A DNA stretch of 64,000 bases from Kordiimonadales bacterium IMCC3096 (lineage in GTDB: Bacteria > Pseudomonadota > Alphaproteobacteria > Minwuiales > Minwuiaceae): NCBI GenBank assembly GCA_016865035.1, contig CP018227.1, positions 3,129,501-3,193,500 of the forward strand, in the 5' to 3' direction. This document shows positions 8,119-16,681 of this stretch, piece after piece. The stretch's first letter is position 1. Every line of letters starts with the position of its first letter. A model generated the notes under the pieces. That model was given only the letters and a program-made list of their open reading frames with translations, was not told where the DNA came from and did not search any database. The translations under genes were made by a program, and so were the position numbers.

Positions 8119-9033
8119 TCAGCCTCTGGGCGGATGCGTTGTCCGCCAGTGCTCCGCGATCTGCTGCCCTGTGCAGACCCAGACATCGTCGAAGGACTGT
8201 ATGTGATCCAGGAAGCGTGTCAGGCCCCCGATCCGGCCAGGCCTGCCGATCAGCCGGTCATGCAGCCCGATGGACATCATGCGCGGTTGTCCGGCGCGCC
8301 CTTCCGCCCGGAGCACATCGAAGGCATCCCGCATGTAATGGAAGAAGTCGTCGGCCGTACTGAAGCCGCTGTTCTCGTTGAAGCGGTTGTCGTTGGTCTC
8401 GTAGGAATAGGGGACGACCAGATGATCGTGCCCGTGTTCGTGCAGCCAGTACGGCAGTTCGTCGTTCAGGCTGTCGCGGTCATAGAGAAAACCGCCATGC
8501 CCGATCAGCAACCGGCGGGTGTCCGGGGAGGGGCGACCTGTCATCCAGCCGACCGGGGGGGAGCCTGTCAGCCGGGTGATCTCGGCGACCGCGTCGGCGA
8601 TGTGCTGTCGCTCCGTCGCTGCATCGACATGCTGGTAGTCGATCCAGCGCCAGCCATGGCTGACCAGTTCGTGCCCGCCTTCGGCAATGGCCGCGACGAA
8701 CTCCGGATTGTGTTTCAGGCCGCTGACGACGGCCAGGATGCTGGCCTGCAGGCCCCGGCTCTCGAAGGCGTCCAGCAGGCGCCAGATGCCGCGCCGACTG
8801 CCATATTCGAAGGCCGCTTCCGCCAGCATCGATCGCGCACCGATGACCGCGGGGAAGCCGATATCGTTCAGCATCCCTTCCGACGTGTCGTCGCCGTGCA
8901 GCACCGACAGTTCTCCGCCCGCCTCGTAGTTCACGGCGAATGTCACTGCGATGCTTGCGCCGCCGGGCCATTGCGGGTCGGGCAGCCGCCTTCCGTAACC
9001 GGCGAGGTCTCTGGGATAGTGTCCTTCCGTCAC
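8119..9033 (-). CDS. puuE: PuuE-type allantoinase / polysaccharide-deacetylase-family hydrolase
   Basis: A 304-residue NodB-fold protein. The start YPRDLAGYG, the VNYEAGGE segment and SHGWRWIDYQ followed by GWMTGRPSPDTRRL match PuuE, the allantoinase that opens the allantoin ring without the metal site of classical allantoinases. GTG 9033 has AGGAG 7 bases upstream. No uricase, allantoicase or ureidoglycolate genes are in the window, so allantoin may not be the real substrate. It is divergent from a cupin gene 84 bases away and is followed by the GFA gene. Confidence 0.82.
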   Translation of the reverse strand: MTEGHYPRDLAGYGRRLPDPQWPGGASIAVTFAVNYEAGGELSVLHGDDTSEGMLNDIGFPAVIGARSMLAEAAFEYGSRRGIWRLLDAFESRGLQASILAVVSGLKHNPEFVAAIAEGGHELVSHGWRWIDYQHVDAATERQHIADAVAEITRLTGSPPVGWMTGRPSPDTRRLLIGHGGFLYDRDSLNDELPYWLHEHGHDHLVVPYSYETNDNRFNENSGFSTADDFFHYMRDAFDVLRAEGRAGQPRMMSIGLHDRLIGRPGRIGGLTRFLDHIQSFDDVWVCTGQQIAEHWRTTHPPRG

Positions 9034-9117
9034 GGCAATCTCCTGACTTCTGCATGCGACCGGTGTAGAATGCGGGCTGAAACAACAATCACCAAGTGTC
9101 CGGGGGAGGATACAGCC

Positions 9118-9525
9118 ATGAACGACCAGTCAAACGCACCGAAGCTCGGAAAGATGGTTCACGCGGTGCCGTCGGAACTGCCCGACGCGTCGGGCCGCCG
9201 CGCCTTCTTCACATACAAGGACATGGGCGTCACCGATGCGACAGGTGGCCTGATGCGCGCGCAGCTGACCACGGCGCGGGAGGGGATGAAGGAATCCACC
9301 GGCTGGCACTATCACGTCTGCGAGGCGCAGTACGTCTATTGCACCAGCGGCTGGGTCGATCTGGAATTCGAAACCGGCGAGACGATTCGCGTCAGCGCGG
9401 GCGAGTCGATCTTCATTCCCGGCGGCATGAAGCACAACGAGCTGGAGACCTCCGACGACTTCCAGATTCTCGAGGTGTCCGTGCCCGCGAAGATGGATAC
9501 GGTGCCCTGCGATCCGCCTGCGTGA
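9118..9525 (+). CDS. Single-domain cupin protein
   Basis: A 135-residue small beta-barrel protein. The cupin metal motif WHYHVCEAQYVY (about residues 62-73) and a second motif IPGGMKHNELE (about residues 100-110) give the usual His/His/Glu/His ligand set. A strong ribosome site (GGGGGAGGA) precedes ATG 9118. It is divergent from the PuuE-type gene, which suggests a shared regulon. Such cupins may be dioxygenases, isomerases or ligand sensors. The substrate cannot be assigned. Confidence 0.85.
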   Translation: MNDQSNAPKLGKMVHAVPSELPDASGRRAFFTYKDMGVTDATGGLMRAQLTTAREGMKESTGWHYHVCEAQYVYCTSGWVDLEFETGETIRVSAGESIFIPGGMKHNELETSDDFQILEVSVPAKMDTVPCDPPA

Positions 9526-9553
9526 AACGCGACGGACATGGCTGAAATGGGGG

Positions 9554-10135
9554 TCACGGGCGGTCGAGGTATCCGTTGACCGCCCGAAATACCCGTTCGC
9601 CGATATCTTCAACATCGGTTTCACCCGCCAGTGCGGCGGCATTGATCAGGCCCTTGCAGATGGCAACGGCATCCTGAGCCTCGCACGGTGTGGTCTGCGG
9701 CCTGCGTTTGCGCAGCACGGCCAGGGTGTCCGCTGACAGCCGGTCGGCGAGCGCTACCGCTTCCGCTTCAAGTCCCAGCGCCTGTTCGACATGTTCCAGT
9801 GCCAGGGCCAGCCGTGGTCGGGCGAACTGGTGCGCCAGCGCCGTGTCGATCAGGCGGGCAAATGCCCGGTCGGGATCGGCCTCCGACCGCACGGCGCTGA
9901 CGGCGTGGGCCAGCACTTCCCGTTCCCGCCGGATCAGGGCGGCAAGGATCGCGTCCCGGTTCGGGAAGTACTGGTACAGCGACCCAATGCTGACGCCCGC
10001 GCGCTGCGCAATGTGATTTGTGGTCAGGCCGGACTGCCCGTCCGATTCCAGAATGCGAGCCGCAGCCTCCACGATCGCGGCCTGGGTGACCTGCGCACGG
10101 GCCTGGGAGGGCTGCTTTCTCGGGCTGTGAACCAT
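9554..10135 (-). CDS. TetR/AcrR-family transcriptional regulator
   Basis: A 193-residue regulator with an N-terminal helix-turn-helix (about residues 15-60; TTNHIAQRAGVSIGSLYQYF) and a helical effector domain. It is divergent from the darcynin-like gene. A perfect 16-bp palindrome at 10172-10187 in the 87-base gap is well placed to repress both promoters. The family usually binds such sites as a dimer released by a small molecule. ATG 10135 is the only reasonable start. Confidence 0.9.
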   Translation of the reverse strand: MVHSPRKQPSQARAQVTQAAIVEAAARILESDGQSGLTTNHIAQRAGVSIGSLYQYFPNRDAILAALIRREREVLAHAVSAVRSEADPDRAFARLIDTALAHQFARPRLALALEHVEQALGLEAEAVALADRLSADTLAVLRKRRPQTTPCEAQDAVAICKGLINAAALAGETDVEDIGERVFRAVNGYLDRP

Positions 10136-10171
10136 CTCTCCGGCGACGACCTCCGAATGCGAGTTGCTGAA

Positions 10172-10187
10172 GTGAGCAATTGCTCAC
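10172..10187. promoter_or_regulatory. Perfect 16-bp palindrome, likely TetR operator
   Basis: GTGAGCAATTGCTCAC is fully self-complementary. It lies 37 bases upstream of the TetR start and 36 bases upstream of the darcynin-like start. Its length and symmetry are typical of TetR-family operators. Binding by the adjacent regulator is inferred. Confidence 0.65.
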
Positions 10188-10222
10188 AATTGTGTTGGCA
10201 CAGCAACCGAAGGATCTCACTG

Positions 10223-10573
10223 ATGACATTCACCGCATTCGTCCTGCTGATGACCACCCCGGCCTGGCTGGCGCTGCCACGCGCCGAAAGGTCCGGAATC
10301 GCGGAGGCAGCGTTCGCGACGGCCTTTCCAGACGACACGGTGCGGCTGCGCTATTTCGATGCGGAGGCCTTCAGCGGCCGGGTCAGCGACGTGGCAATGC
10401 TCCAGGCGGCCTCACCGGAAGCCTACTATTTAGCTGTCGAGCGGCTTCGGGACACGCCCCTCTTCACCGTCCCCTACTTCCGGATCGTCGAGATCATTCC
10501 GGCGTTCGAGGACGGGTTCCAGGCCTTCGAGGCCAGGCAGGACTCCGGAACGGTATCGGCTACGCGGGGCTGA
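10223..10573 (+). CDS. Darcynin-like small protein
   Basis: A 116-residue soluble protein that begins MTFTAFVLLMTTPAWLALPR and contains RLRYFDAEAFSGRVSDVAM, a pattern I recognise from the uncharacterised darcynin family. The size fits a ferredoxin-like or dimeric alpha-beta barrel fold. No catalytic residues are evident. AAGGA lies 9 bases before ATG 10223. It is divergent from a TetR regulator across a palindromic operator and is probably the main target. Its 3' end overlaps the convergent adenylate cyclase gene by 14 bases. Confidence 0.75.
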   Translation: MTFTAFVLLMTTPAWLALPRAERSGIAEAAFATAFPDDTVRLRYFDAEAFSGRVSDVAMLQAASPEAYYLAVERLRDTPLFTVPYFRIVEIIPAFEDGFQAFEARQDSGTVSATRG

Positions 10574-11786
10574 ATATTTCCGACGGCTGCGAGACACCGG
10601 GCAGCACGTGAAACCCGAGCGACTCCAGCTTCGTGCCCTGCGACGCCAGCTTCGCGAAGGCTTCCGTCATCAGGATCGGGCGGTTCAGGGGGCGGGTCAG
10701 GGTCTCCACGCGGCTGACTTCGTTGACCGCGCGACCGATCACCGTGAAGTCGAGGCGATCGGCTGACCCGATGTTGCCGAAGATCACGTCACCGACGTTC
10801 AGCCCGATACCGACCTTCAGTTCCGGTTTGCCCTCGAACTTCCGGTTCCTGTTCAGATCGGCGAGGTTGGCGACCCCCTCCACCGCGGCAGCAAGCGCGG
10901 AATGGCTGGCCAGCCAGGCCGTGCGGTCATCCATCGGGAAGATCGCCAGCATGCCGTCGCCCATGAACTTCAGCACCTCGCCGCCCATCGCCTTCACCGG
11001 TTCGATCATGCAGTCGAAGTAATCGTCCAGGATCTCGATGATCTCCGGCCCCTCCAGCCTGTCCGACAGGCGGGTGAAGCCCCGCAGGTCACACAGGTAG
11101 ATCGCGGCACGCAGGGCCTCGCCCTCGGCGCGATGGATGGTGCCGGCCAGCACACGCCGCGCCGCGGCCTCACCCAGATAGGTGCCCAGCAGGCTGCCGG
11201 TGGCGAAGTAGGCATTCATCAGCTCGAAACGCAGCGACATCAGCGGTGCCAGTTCCTTCAGACGTTCGATCTGAGCCGCGTCGTAGCCGCCGGGACGCCG
11301 GGTGGCGAAGGAGATGACATTGACCTCCCCGGTGGAGAACCGCATGGGCAGGGCGATGTAGTCGGTCGCGCCCTCTGCCTTCAGTTCCCGCCAGATGTCG
11401 AACTCCAGCAGGTCATCATCCAGGTCGAGCCGCTGGCGCACCTGCGGTGACCCCTGATGGATCAGATGGATCGGGCTCTTCAGGTAATACTCCGACTGCA
11501 TGGCATCATGACCGCGCAGCACCACCTCCGCCTCCCGATCCGGTCGCCAGATCAGGTTGCGGGAGACATAGAGCGGGTGCAGTGACAGCAGCCCGCAGAA
11601 CGCGCGCTGCAGGTCCATGCCTTCCGTGTTGAGCCGGGCGCAGAGGTCGGTGAGGAAATCGAGTTCCGCATTCGGGCGATGCAGATCATCCAGCAGCCAC
11701 CGGGCCGTCGCGTCTGCGCGCCAGCCTGTCGTGATGATATTCACGCTTGCCTCTTCGCGGCTTTGTGGCATGTTCGCCTCGCTCAT
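10560..11786 (-). CDS. Class III adenylate/guanylate cyclase
   Basis: A 408-residue cytoplasmic protein. Residues 1-220 form an N-terminal sensor-like region with no membrane segment, and residues about 225-380 are the cyclase domain. The metal-binding aspartates are in CDLRGFT (about 230) and FMGDGMLAIF (about 275). The lysine before FMGDG fits ATP selectivity. The transition-state Asn and Arg are in GRAVNEVSRVE (about 355). All catalytic positions look intact, so cAMP synthesis is likely. ATG 11786 is chosen because extending upstream would run through the divergent nfuA gene; ATG 11771 is an alternative. Confidence 0.88.
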   Translation of the reverse strand: MSEANMPQSREEASVNIITTGWRADATARWLLDDLHRPNAELDFLTDLCARLNTEGMDLQRAFCGLLSLHPLYVSRNLIWRPDREAEVVLRGHDAMQSEYYLKSPIHLIHQGSPQVRQRLDLDDDLLEFDIWRELKAEGATDYIALPMRFSTGEVNVISFATRRPGGYDAAQIERLKELAPLMSLRFELMNAYFATGSLLGTYLGEAAARRVLAGTIHRAEGEALRAAIYLCDLRGFTRLSDRLEGPEIIEILDDYFDCMIEPVKAMGGEVLKFMGDGMLAIFPMDDRTAWLASHSALAAAVEGVANLADLNRNRKFEGKPELKVGIGLNVGDVIFGNIGSADRLDFTVIGRAVNEVSRVETLTRPLNRPILMTEAFAKLASQGTKLESLGFHVLPGVSQPSEIFSPA

Positions 11787-11901
11787 GGGACGGCCTCTGA
11801 CTGAGTACTCATTGTCCCGGCTTGATTGCGGGGCGCTCTGCGCCACATAAGCGCTTGAACGGTTCAGGCAACCTGATCGCACTGACAACCCGGAGGAACC
11901 C

Positions 11902-12465
11902 ATGTTCATCCAGACCGAACCGACACCCAACCCGCAGACGCTGAAGTTCATTCCCGGCGTTGATGTGATGAAAGAGGGTGTTGCGGATTTCCGCAAGCCG
12001 GAAGATGCCAAGGTGTCGCCGCTGGCGGAGCGTCTGTTCGCGGTCCATGGCGTGACCGGCATCTACCTGGGACAGGACTTCGTTTCCGTCAGCAAGCGGG
12101 AGGATGTCGAGTGGCACCACATCAAGCCATCGATCCTCGGCACGATCATGGAGCACTTCACTGCCGGTCTGCCGGTGATGAGCGAAGGCGCGGTGATCGG
12201 CGATTCCGGCGGTCATGCTGAAGCCAACGGTGCCGACGGCGAGATCGTGAAACAGATTGTCGAACTGCTGGATACCCGCGTGCGGCCTGCTGTCGCTCAG
12301 GATGGTGGTGACATCGTATTCCATGGCTTTGACGAGGGAATCGTGTATTTGGCCATGCAAGGTGCTTGCGCTGGTTGTCCGAGTTCGGTGATGACGCTGA
12401 AGCATGGCATCGAAAATCTGTTGCGGCATTACGTGCCGGAAGTGAATGAGGTTCGCGCGGTCTGA
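11902..12465 (+). CDS. nfuA: NfuA-type iron-sulfur cluster carrier
   Basis: A 187-residue protein with an N-terminal Nfu_N domain (MFIQTEPTPNPQTLKFIPG, residues 1-90) and a C-terminal NifU-like domain with the cluster-binding CAGC motif near residue 155. It is expected to carry and deliver [4Fe-4S] clusters to apo-enzymes in the cytoplasm. Possible clients in this window include the photolyase and IorA. GGAGGA precedes ATG 11902. It is followed by the tandem glucosaminidase genes after a 106-base gap. Confidence 0.93.
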   Translation: MFIQTEPTPNPQTLKFIPGVDVMKEGVADFRKPEDAKVSPLAERLFAVHGVTGIYLGQDFVSVSKREDVEWHHIKPSILGTIMEHFTAGLPVMSEGAVIGDSGGHAEANGADGEIVKQIVELLDTRVRPAVAQDGGDIVFHGFDEGIVYLAMQGACAGCPSSVMTLKHGIENLLRHYVPEVNEVRAV

Positions 12466-12476
12466 AGGGGGGAACT

Positions 12477-12497
12477 GCCGGACATGGATTGTCCGGC
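12477..12497 (+). terminator. Hairpin 11 bases after nfuA stop, possible terminator
   Basis: GCCGGACA and TGTCCGGC form an 8-bp perfect stem with loop TGGAT. Position and stability suit transcript termination or 3'-end protection. No T-run follows, so intrinsic termination is uncertain. Confidence 0.4.
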
Positions 12498-12571
12498 GGC
12501 ACAGGGCCAGGCGATGAACGGGACCCGACCTGCGGTATGAGCGGTCGGAAGGTTGAGAGGAAGAGTGTGCA

Positions 12572-13513
12572 ATGAAACGTGTCGGACGCTTTCGGGCGGC
12601 CGCTGTCGTTGCTTGTGCTGGTTTTCTGTTGAGTATGGCCGGGCAGGAAGCGATGGCTTCGCCCCAGGATCTGAGTTCAACGGTTGATGGAGCGGCTGCA
12701 GCCCGTTTTGCTGCGGCCTCGAACTGGGAACTGCGGAAGCTGGACTATGACCTCGCGGCTGTGCGGCGCGGCGATGCGCCCGTGCCTGCGGTGTTCGTGT
12801 CCGAACTGCCGGAAACCCTGCGGCAGATCAATGACGTCGCCACGATGAAACAGACCTTCATCCGTCTGGTGCTGCCACTGGTGCTGGAGTCCAATACCCG
12901 CCTGCTGGCCAAGCGGGAGCGGGTGCTGGAGCTGGAGCATCGGCTGATCGAACAGCGGTTGCCGCTGACGCGGGAACACCGCGCCTGGCTGGCGGAACTG
13001 GTTGCGGACTACCGTGTCGAGGCTGGGGAACCGGCGGCGCAGATCGCCGCCCTGCGCATGCGTGTCGATATCGTGCCGCCCTCCCTGGCACTGGCCCAGG
13101 CCGTCACCGAGTCCGGCTGGGGACGGTCGCGCTTCGCTGTGCGCGGCAATGCCCTCTATGGCCAGCGCACCTGGTCGGAGGGAGCCGGAATCGTGCCGCA
13201 TGCACGCGCCGAGGGCGAGAACTTCGAGGTCAGGGCGTTCCGCAGTCTGCTTCAGTCGGTTCAGATGTACATGCGCAACATCAACAGGCATCCTGCCTAT
13301 GAGGAGCTGCGGGCAAGGCGCGCGGCATTGCGTGCGGCGGGTGAGCCTGTGGATGGCTGGACCCTGGCCGGGGGCCTGACCCGCTACGCCGAGACGGGTG
13401 AGGAGTATGTGGAGATGCTGCGCGATATCATTGTCGCCAACCGGTTTCGGGATTTCGACGACGCCTGGATCGAAGGCGTATCGACCGCACGACTGACCCA
13501 GCCCGCATCATGA
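12572..13513 (+). CDS. Bax-like glucosaminidase-domain protein (copy 1)
   Basis: A 313-residue exported protein with a signal peptide (residues 1-29, ending AMA). The C-terminal half is a GH73-like glucosaminidase domain resembling E. coli Bax, with VPPSLALAQAVTESGWG containing the likely catalytic Glu180, then GNALYGQRTW. It probably cleaves peptidoglycan glycan strands in the periplasm. GAGAGGAAG precedes ATG 12572. The next gene overlaps it by four bases (ATGA) and is a paralogue, so the pair arose by tandem duplication and is translationally coupled. Confidence 0.87.
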   Translation: MKRVGRFRAAAVVACAGFLLSMAGQEAMASPQDLSSTVDGAAAARFAAASNWELRKLDYDLAAVRRGDAPVPAVFVSELPETLRQINDVATMKQTFIRLVLPLVLESNTRLLAKRERVLELEHRLIEQRLPLTREHRAWLAELVADYRVEAGEPAAQIAALRMRVDIVPPSLALAQAVTESGWGRSRFAVRGNALYGQRTWSEGAGIVPHARAEGENFEVRAFRSLLQSVQMYMRNINRHPAYEELRARRAALRAAGEPVDGWTLAGGLTRYAETGEEYVEMLRDIIVANRFRDFDDAWIEGVSTARLTQPAS

Positions 13514-14457
13514 CGGAGAAGACGCGGACCACCCCGCCGGTTCTGCTGCATCTGCTGGTCATTCTGGCGGTTGTGCTGCCGGTACTCGGCATGGCGGCGC
13601 TGGTCATGAACATGCAGCCGTCAGCGCAGTTGCGGGCGCCGCTCAAGGCAACGTCGCGCCCCCTGATCCTGTCCCAGCCCAAGCTGATCCGGCCGCGAAC
13701 TGTATCCGGTCTCTCGTCACGTTATGAATCGGTCGGCTACACGCTGGAGAGCGTGCGGGCAGGCGATCCGCCACCCGCGTTCGTGCTGGTCACCCTGCCG
13801 GGCGACTGGACGAGAGAGATGCCGAGCGAAGCGCGCAAGAGCCTGTTCTTCCGTGCCCTGCTGCCCCTGGTGATGCAGGTGAACGGCGAGATCGCCGCGG
13901 CCCGTGACCGGCTGATCGCCCTGCGGGATCATCCGGACATGTCGCGGCGCGACCGGGTCTGGCTGAACGGCATGGCCGAACGCTACAACGCCATCGACAG
14001 CAAGACCGGGACGGTTGACTGGGACGAGCTGATGCGGCGCGTCGATCTGGTGCCGCCGTCGCTGGCACTGGCGCAGGGGGCGCTGGAAAGCGGCTGGGGC
14101 CGTTCGCGTTTCGCGCTCCAGGGCAACGCCCTGTTCGGCCAGTGGACCTGGAAGGAAGGCGCCGGGATCGTTCCGAAGGACCGGGAGGAGGGCAAGACCC
14201 ATTCGGTCAGGAGCTATCGCAGCCTGCTTGCCTCTGTCCGTGGGTACATGACGAACCTCAATTCCGCCGGTCCCTACGCGCGCCTGCGCAAGGCGCGCGA
14301 GAAAGCCACCGCCGCCGGCAAGCCGGTCACGGGGCGTGATCTCGCTGCCTACCTGGACAAGTATTCCGAGGAAGGCGAGGTCTACGTCCAGAAGGTGCGC
14401 AACATGATTTCGGTCAACAAGCTCGGCCCCATGGACCAGTTGATCAACGGTCGCTGA
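13510..14457 (+). CDS. Bax-like glucosaminidase-domain protein (copy 2)
   Basis: A 315-residue paralogue of the preceding protein. Here the N terminus is an uncleaved-looking membrane anchor (residues about 10-35, LLHLLVILAVVLPVLGMAAL) instead of a classic signal peptide. The catalytic segment GALESGWG holds Glu193, followed by GNALFGQWTWKEGAG. The two copies share the domain plan but differ in anchoring, so one may be soluble and one membrane-bound. It starts inside the stop of copy 1. Confidence 0.87.
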   Translation: MTEKTRTTPPVLLHLLVILAVVLPVLGMAALVMNMQPSAQLRAPLKATSRPLILSQPKLIRPRTVSGLSSRYESVGYTLESVRAGDPPPAFVLVTLPGDWTREMPSEARKSLFFRALLPLVMQVNGEIAAARDRLIALRDHPDMSRRDRVWLNGMAERYNAIDSKTGTVDWDELMRRVDLVPPSLALAQGALESGWGRSRFALQGNALFGQWTWKEGAGIVPKDREEGKTHSVRSYRSLLASVRGYMTNLNSAGPYARLRKAREKATAAGKPVTGRDLAAYLDKYSEEGEVYVQKVRNMISVNKLGPMDQLINGR

Positions 14458-14509
14458 ACCGGGGCGCGACGCGCTATAGTTCGGCCCTGAACCGGTTCCG
14501 GGGGGCGAC

Positions 14510-16681
14510 ATGGCTGAACGCAGTTTCAAGAAGGAAGTCGAGCTTCTGCGGCTTGGCGACGGTGATACCTTCGAGGGCGAGGGTATTCTGGCCGTCACCA
14601 AGGCGCTGCTGCAGTCCGGCGTTTCCTATGTCGGCGGCTATCAGGGCGCGCCTGTCAGCCATCTGATGGATGTGCTGAACGATGCCCGCCCGATCATGCA
14701 TGAGCTTGGCGTTCACGTGGAGACCTGCGCCTCCGAGGCCGGTGCCGCGGCGATGCTGGGGGCCTCCGTCAATTACCCGGTGCGCGGGGCGGCCACATGG
14801 AAGTCCACGGTCGGCACCAATGTCGCCTCCGACGCGCTCTCCAACCTTGCCTCTGCCGGGGTGACCGGCGGTGCGATGATCGTGATCGGGGAGGACTATG
14901 GTGAAGGCTCCTCCATCATTCAGGAGCGCAGCCATGCCTTTGCCATGAAATCGCAGATCTGGCTGCTCGACCCGCGCCCCAACCTGCCGTCGATCGTGAA
15001 GATGGTGGAGCAGGGTTTCGAACTCTCCGAGGCGTCGAGTACCCCGGTGATGCTGGAACTGCGCATCCGCGCCTGCCATGTGCACGGTCGGTTCGCCACG
15101 AAGGACAACCGGCGTGGCACCTTCTCCGGCCAGAACCGGATTGCCGACCCCAGCTTCGATTACGGACGCATCTGTCTGCCACCCGCCACCTATGTGCAGG
15201 AGAAGGACAAGATCGAGCGCCGATGGCCCGCCGCGGTGAACTTCATTCGCGACCATGACATGAACGAGGTGTTTCACGGTTCGGCGGATGACGTCGGCAT
15301 CGTCTGTCAGGGCGGCATGTACAACGCCGTCATCCGTGCGCTGCAGCAGGTCGGACTGGCCGACGCCTTCGGGGAAAGCGCCATCCCGATCTACTGCCTG
15401 AATGTCACCTATCCGCTGGTGCCCAGCGAGGTCACGGCCTTCTGCGCCTCGAAGCGCGCGGTGCTGATGGTGGAGGAGGGGCAGCCAGCCTACCTGGAAG
15501 AGGCGGTGAACGCGATCCTGCGAAAGTCGGACGTCCAGACCCGTGTGATGGGCAAGGGCCTGTTGCCGACGGCCGGGGAATATACGGGGGAGGCGGTGCT
15601 GCACGGCGTGGCCCGCTTCGTCGAGGGGGCGGTACCGAAGGGTGTCGATCTCGCCCCGGTGCTTCAGCGCTACCAGCAGATCGTCGATGCGAAGGCAAAG
15701 GCCGTGCGCCTGCTGGGGGAACCGATCCCGACCCGCCCGCCGGGGTTCTGCACCGGGTGTCCCGAACGGCCCGTCTTCTCCGCCATGAAGCTGGCGGAGC
15801 AGAAGGTGGGCAAGTTTCATGTTTCGGCGGATATCGGCTGCCACACCTTCTCCACGCTGCCGCCGTTCAACATCGGCAATACGGTGCTGGGCTACGGGCT
15901 TGGTCTGGCGAGTTCCACCGGCATCGGGCCGAACATGGACCGGCGGGTCGTCTCCGTCATGGGCGACGGCGGCTTCTGGCACAATGGCCTGACCAGCGGT
16001 GTCGCCAATGCCGTCTTCAATGATGATGACGGCGTGCTGGTGATCATGAACAACGGCTATACCTCCGCCACCGGCCACCAGGCGATCCCGTCGTCGGTGA
16101 AGGGGGGCGGTATCCGCAGTGGTGCGTTCCAGCCCGACGGCCAGGACATCGAACGTGCACTGCGCGGGGTAGGGGTCAAATGGATCCGGCACGTGCGTAC
16201 CTATTCGGTCTCGAAGGTCATCGGCACCCTGCGCGACGCCATGACGACGAAACGCGGCGGGCTGAAGGTGATCATCGCCGATGGTGAATGCCAGCTTGCC
16301 CGCCAGCGCCGGATCAGGCCGGAGGTCAGCGCGAAGGTGAAGGCCGGGAACCGTGTCGTCCGCACCCGCTTCGGCGTCGATGAGGATGTCTGCACGGGCG
16401 ACCACAGCTGCATCCGTCTCTCCGGCTGTCCCTCCCTTTCCGTGAAGCCGACCAGTGATCCGCTGCGGGATGATCCGGTGGCGCATGTGAACAATGACTG
16501 CGTTGGCTGCGGTCTCTGTGGTGAGGTCAGTCATGCTGCCGTGCTCTGCCCGTCGTTCTTCAAGGCTGACATCGTGCGCAATCCGGGGCGCCTCGACCGC
16601 TGGCGGCAGGGACTGAGGGATCGGGTGATCAGTCGTCTTTCCCGCAGTTCCGACGCGACCCGGCAGGAGAATGCCGCGTGA
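14510..16681 (+). CDS. iorA: Indolepyruvate ferredoxin oxidoreductase, alpha subunit
   Basis: A 723-residue thiamine-diphosphate 2-oxoacid oxidoreductase subunit. N-terminal pyrimidine-binding and transferase domains are followed by FCTGCPERP (about residues 413-421), the TPP signature GDGGFWHN (about 484) ending in MNNGYT, and a C-terminal [4Fe-4S] region with CTGDHSC, GCP and CVGCGLC motifs. The enzyme decarboxylates aryl pyruvates to aryl-acetyl-CoA and reduces an electron acceptor. It is read with iorB through a GTGA overlap. The start at ATG 14510 has GGGGGCG upstream. Confidence 0.9.
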   Translation: MAERSFKKEVELLRLGDGDTFEGEGILAVTKALLQSGVSYVGGYQGAPVSHLMDVLNDARPIMHELGVHVETCASEAGAAAMLGASVNYPVRGAATWKSTVGTNVASDALSNLASAGVTGGAMIVIGEDYGEGSSIIQERSHAFAMKSQIWLLDPRPNLPSIVKMVEQGFELSEASSTPVMLELRIRACHVHGRFATKDNRRGTFSGQNRIADPSFDYGRICLPPATYVQEKDKIERRWPAAVNFIRDHDMNEVFHGSADDVGIVCQGGMYNAVIRALQQVGLADAFGESAIPIYCLNVTYPLVPSEVTAFCASKRAVLMVEEGQPAYLEEAVNAILRKSDVQTRVMGKGLLPTAGEYTGEAVLHGVARFVEGAVPKGVDLAPVLQRYQQIVDAKAKAVRLLGEPIPTRPPGFCTGCPERPVFSAMKLAEQKVGKFHVSADIGCHTFSTLPPFNIGNTVLGYGLGLASSTGIGPNMDRRVVSVMGDGGFWHNGLTSGVANAVFNDDDGVLVIMNNGYTSATGHQAIPSSVKGGGIRSGAFQPDGQDIERALRGVGVKWIRHVRTYSVSKVIGTLRDAMTTKRGGLKVIIADGECQLARQRRIRPEVSAKVKAGNRVVRTRFGVDEDVCTGDHSCIRLSGCPSLSVKPTSDPLRDDPVAHVNNDCVGCGLCGEVSHAAVLCPSFFKADIVRNPGRLDRWRQGLRDRVISRLSRSSDATRQENAA

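Noticed and set aside
11787-12062. An N-terminal extension of the adenylate cyclase reading frame.
   Set aside because: It would run antisense through the nfuA start. ATG 11786 begins just before conserved sequence.
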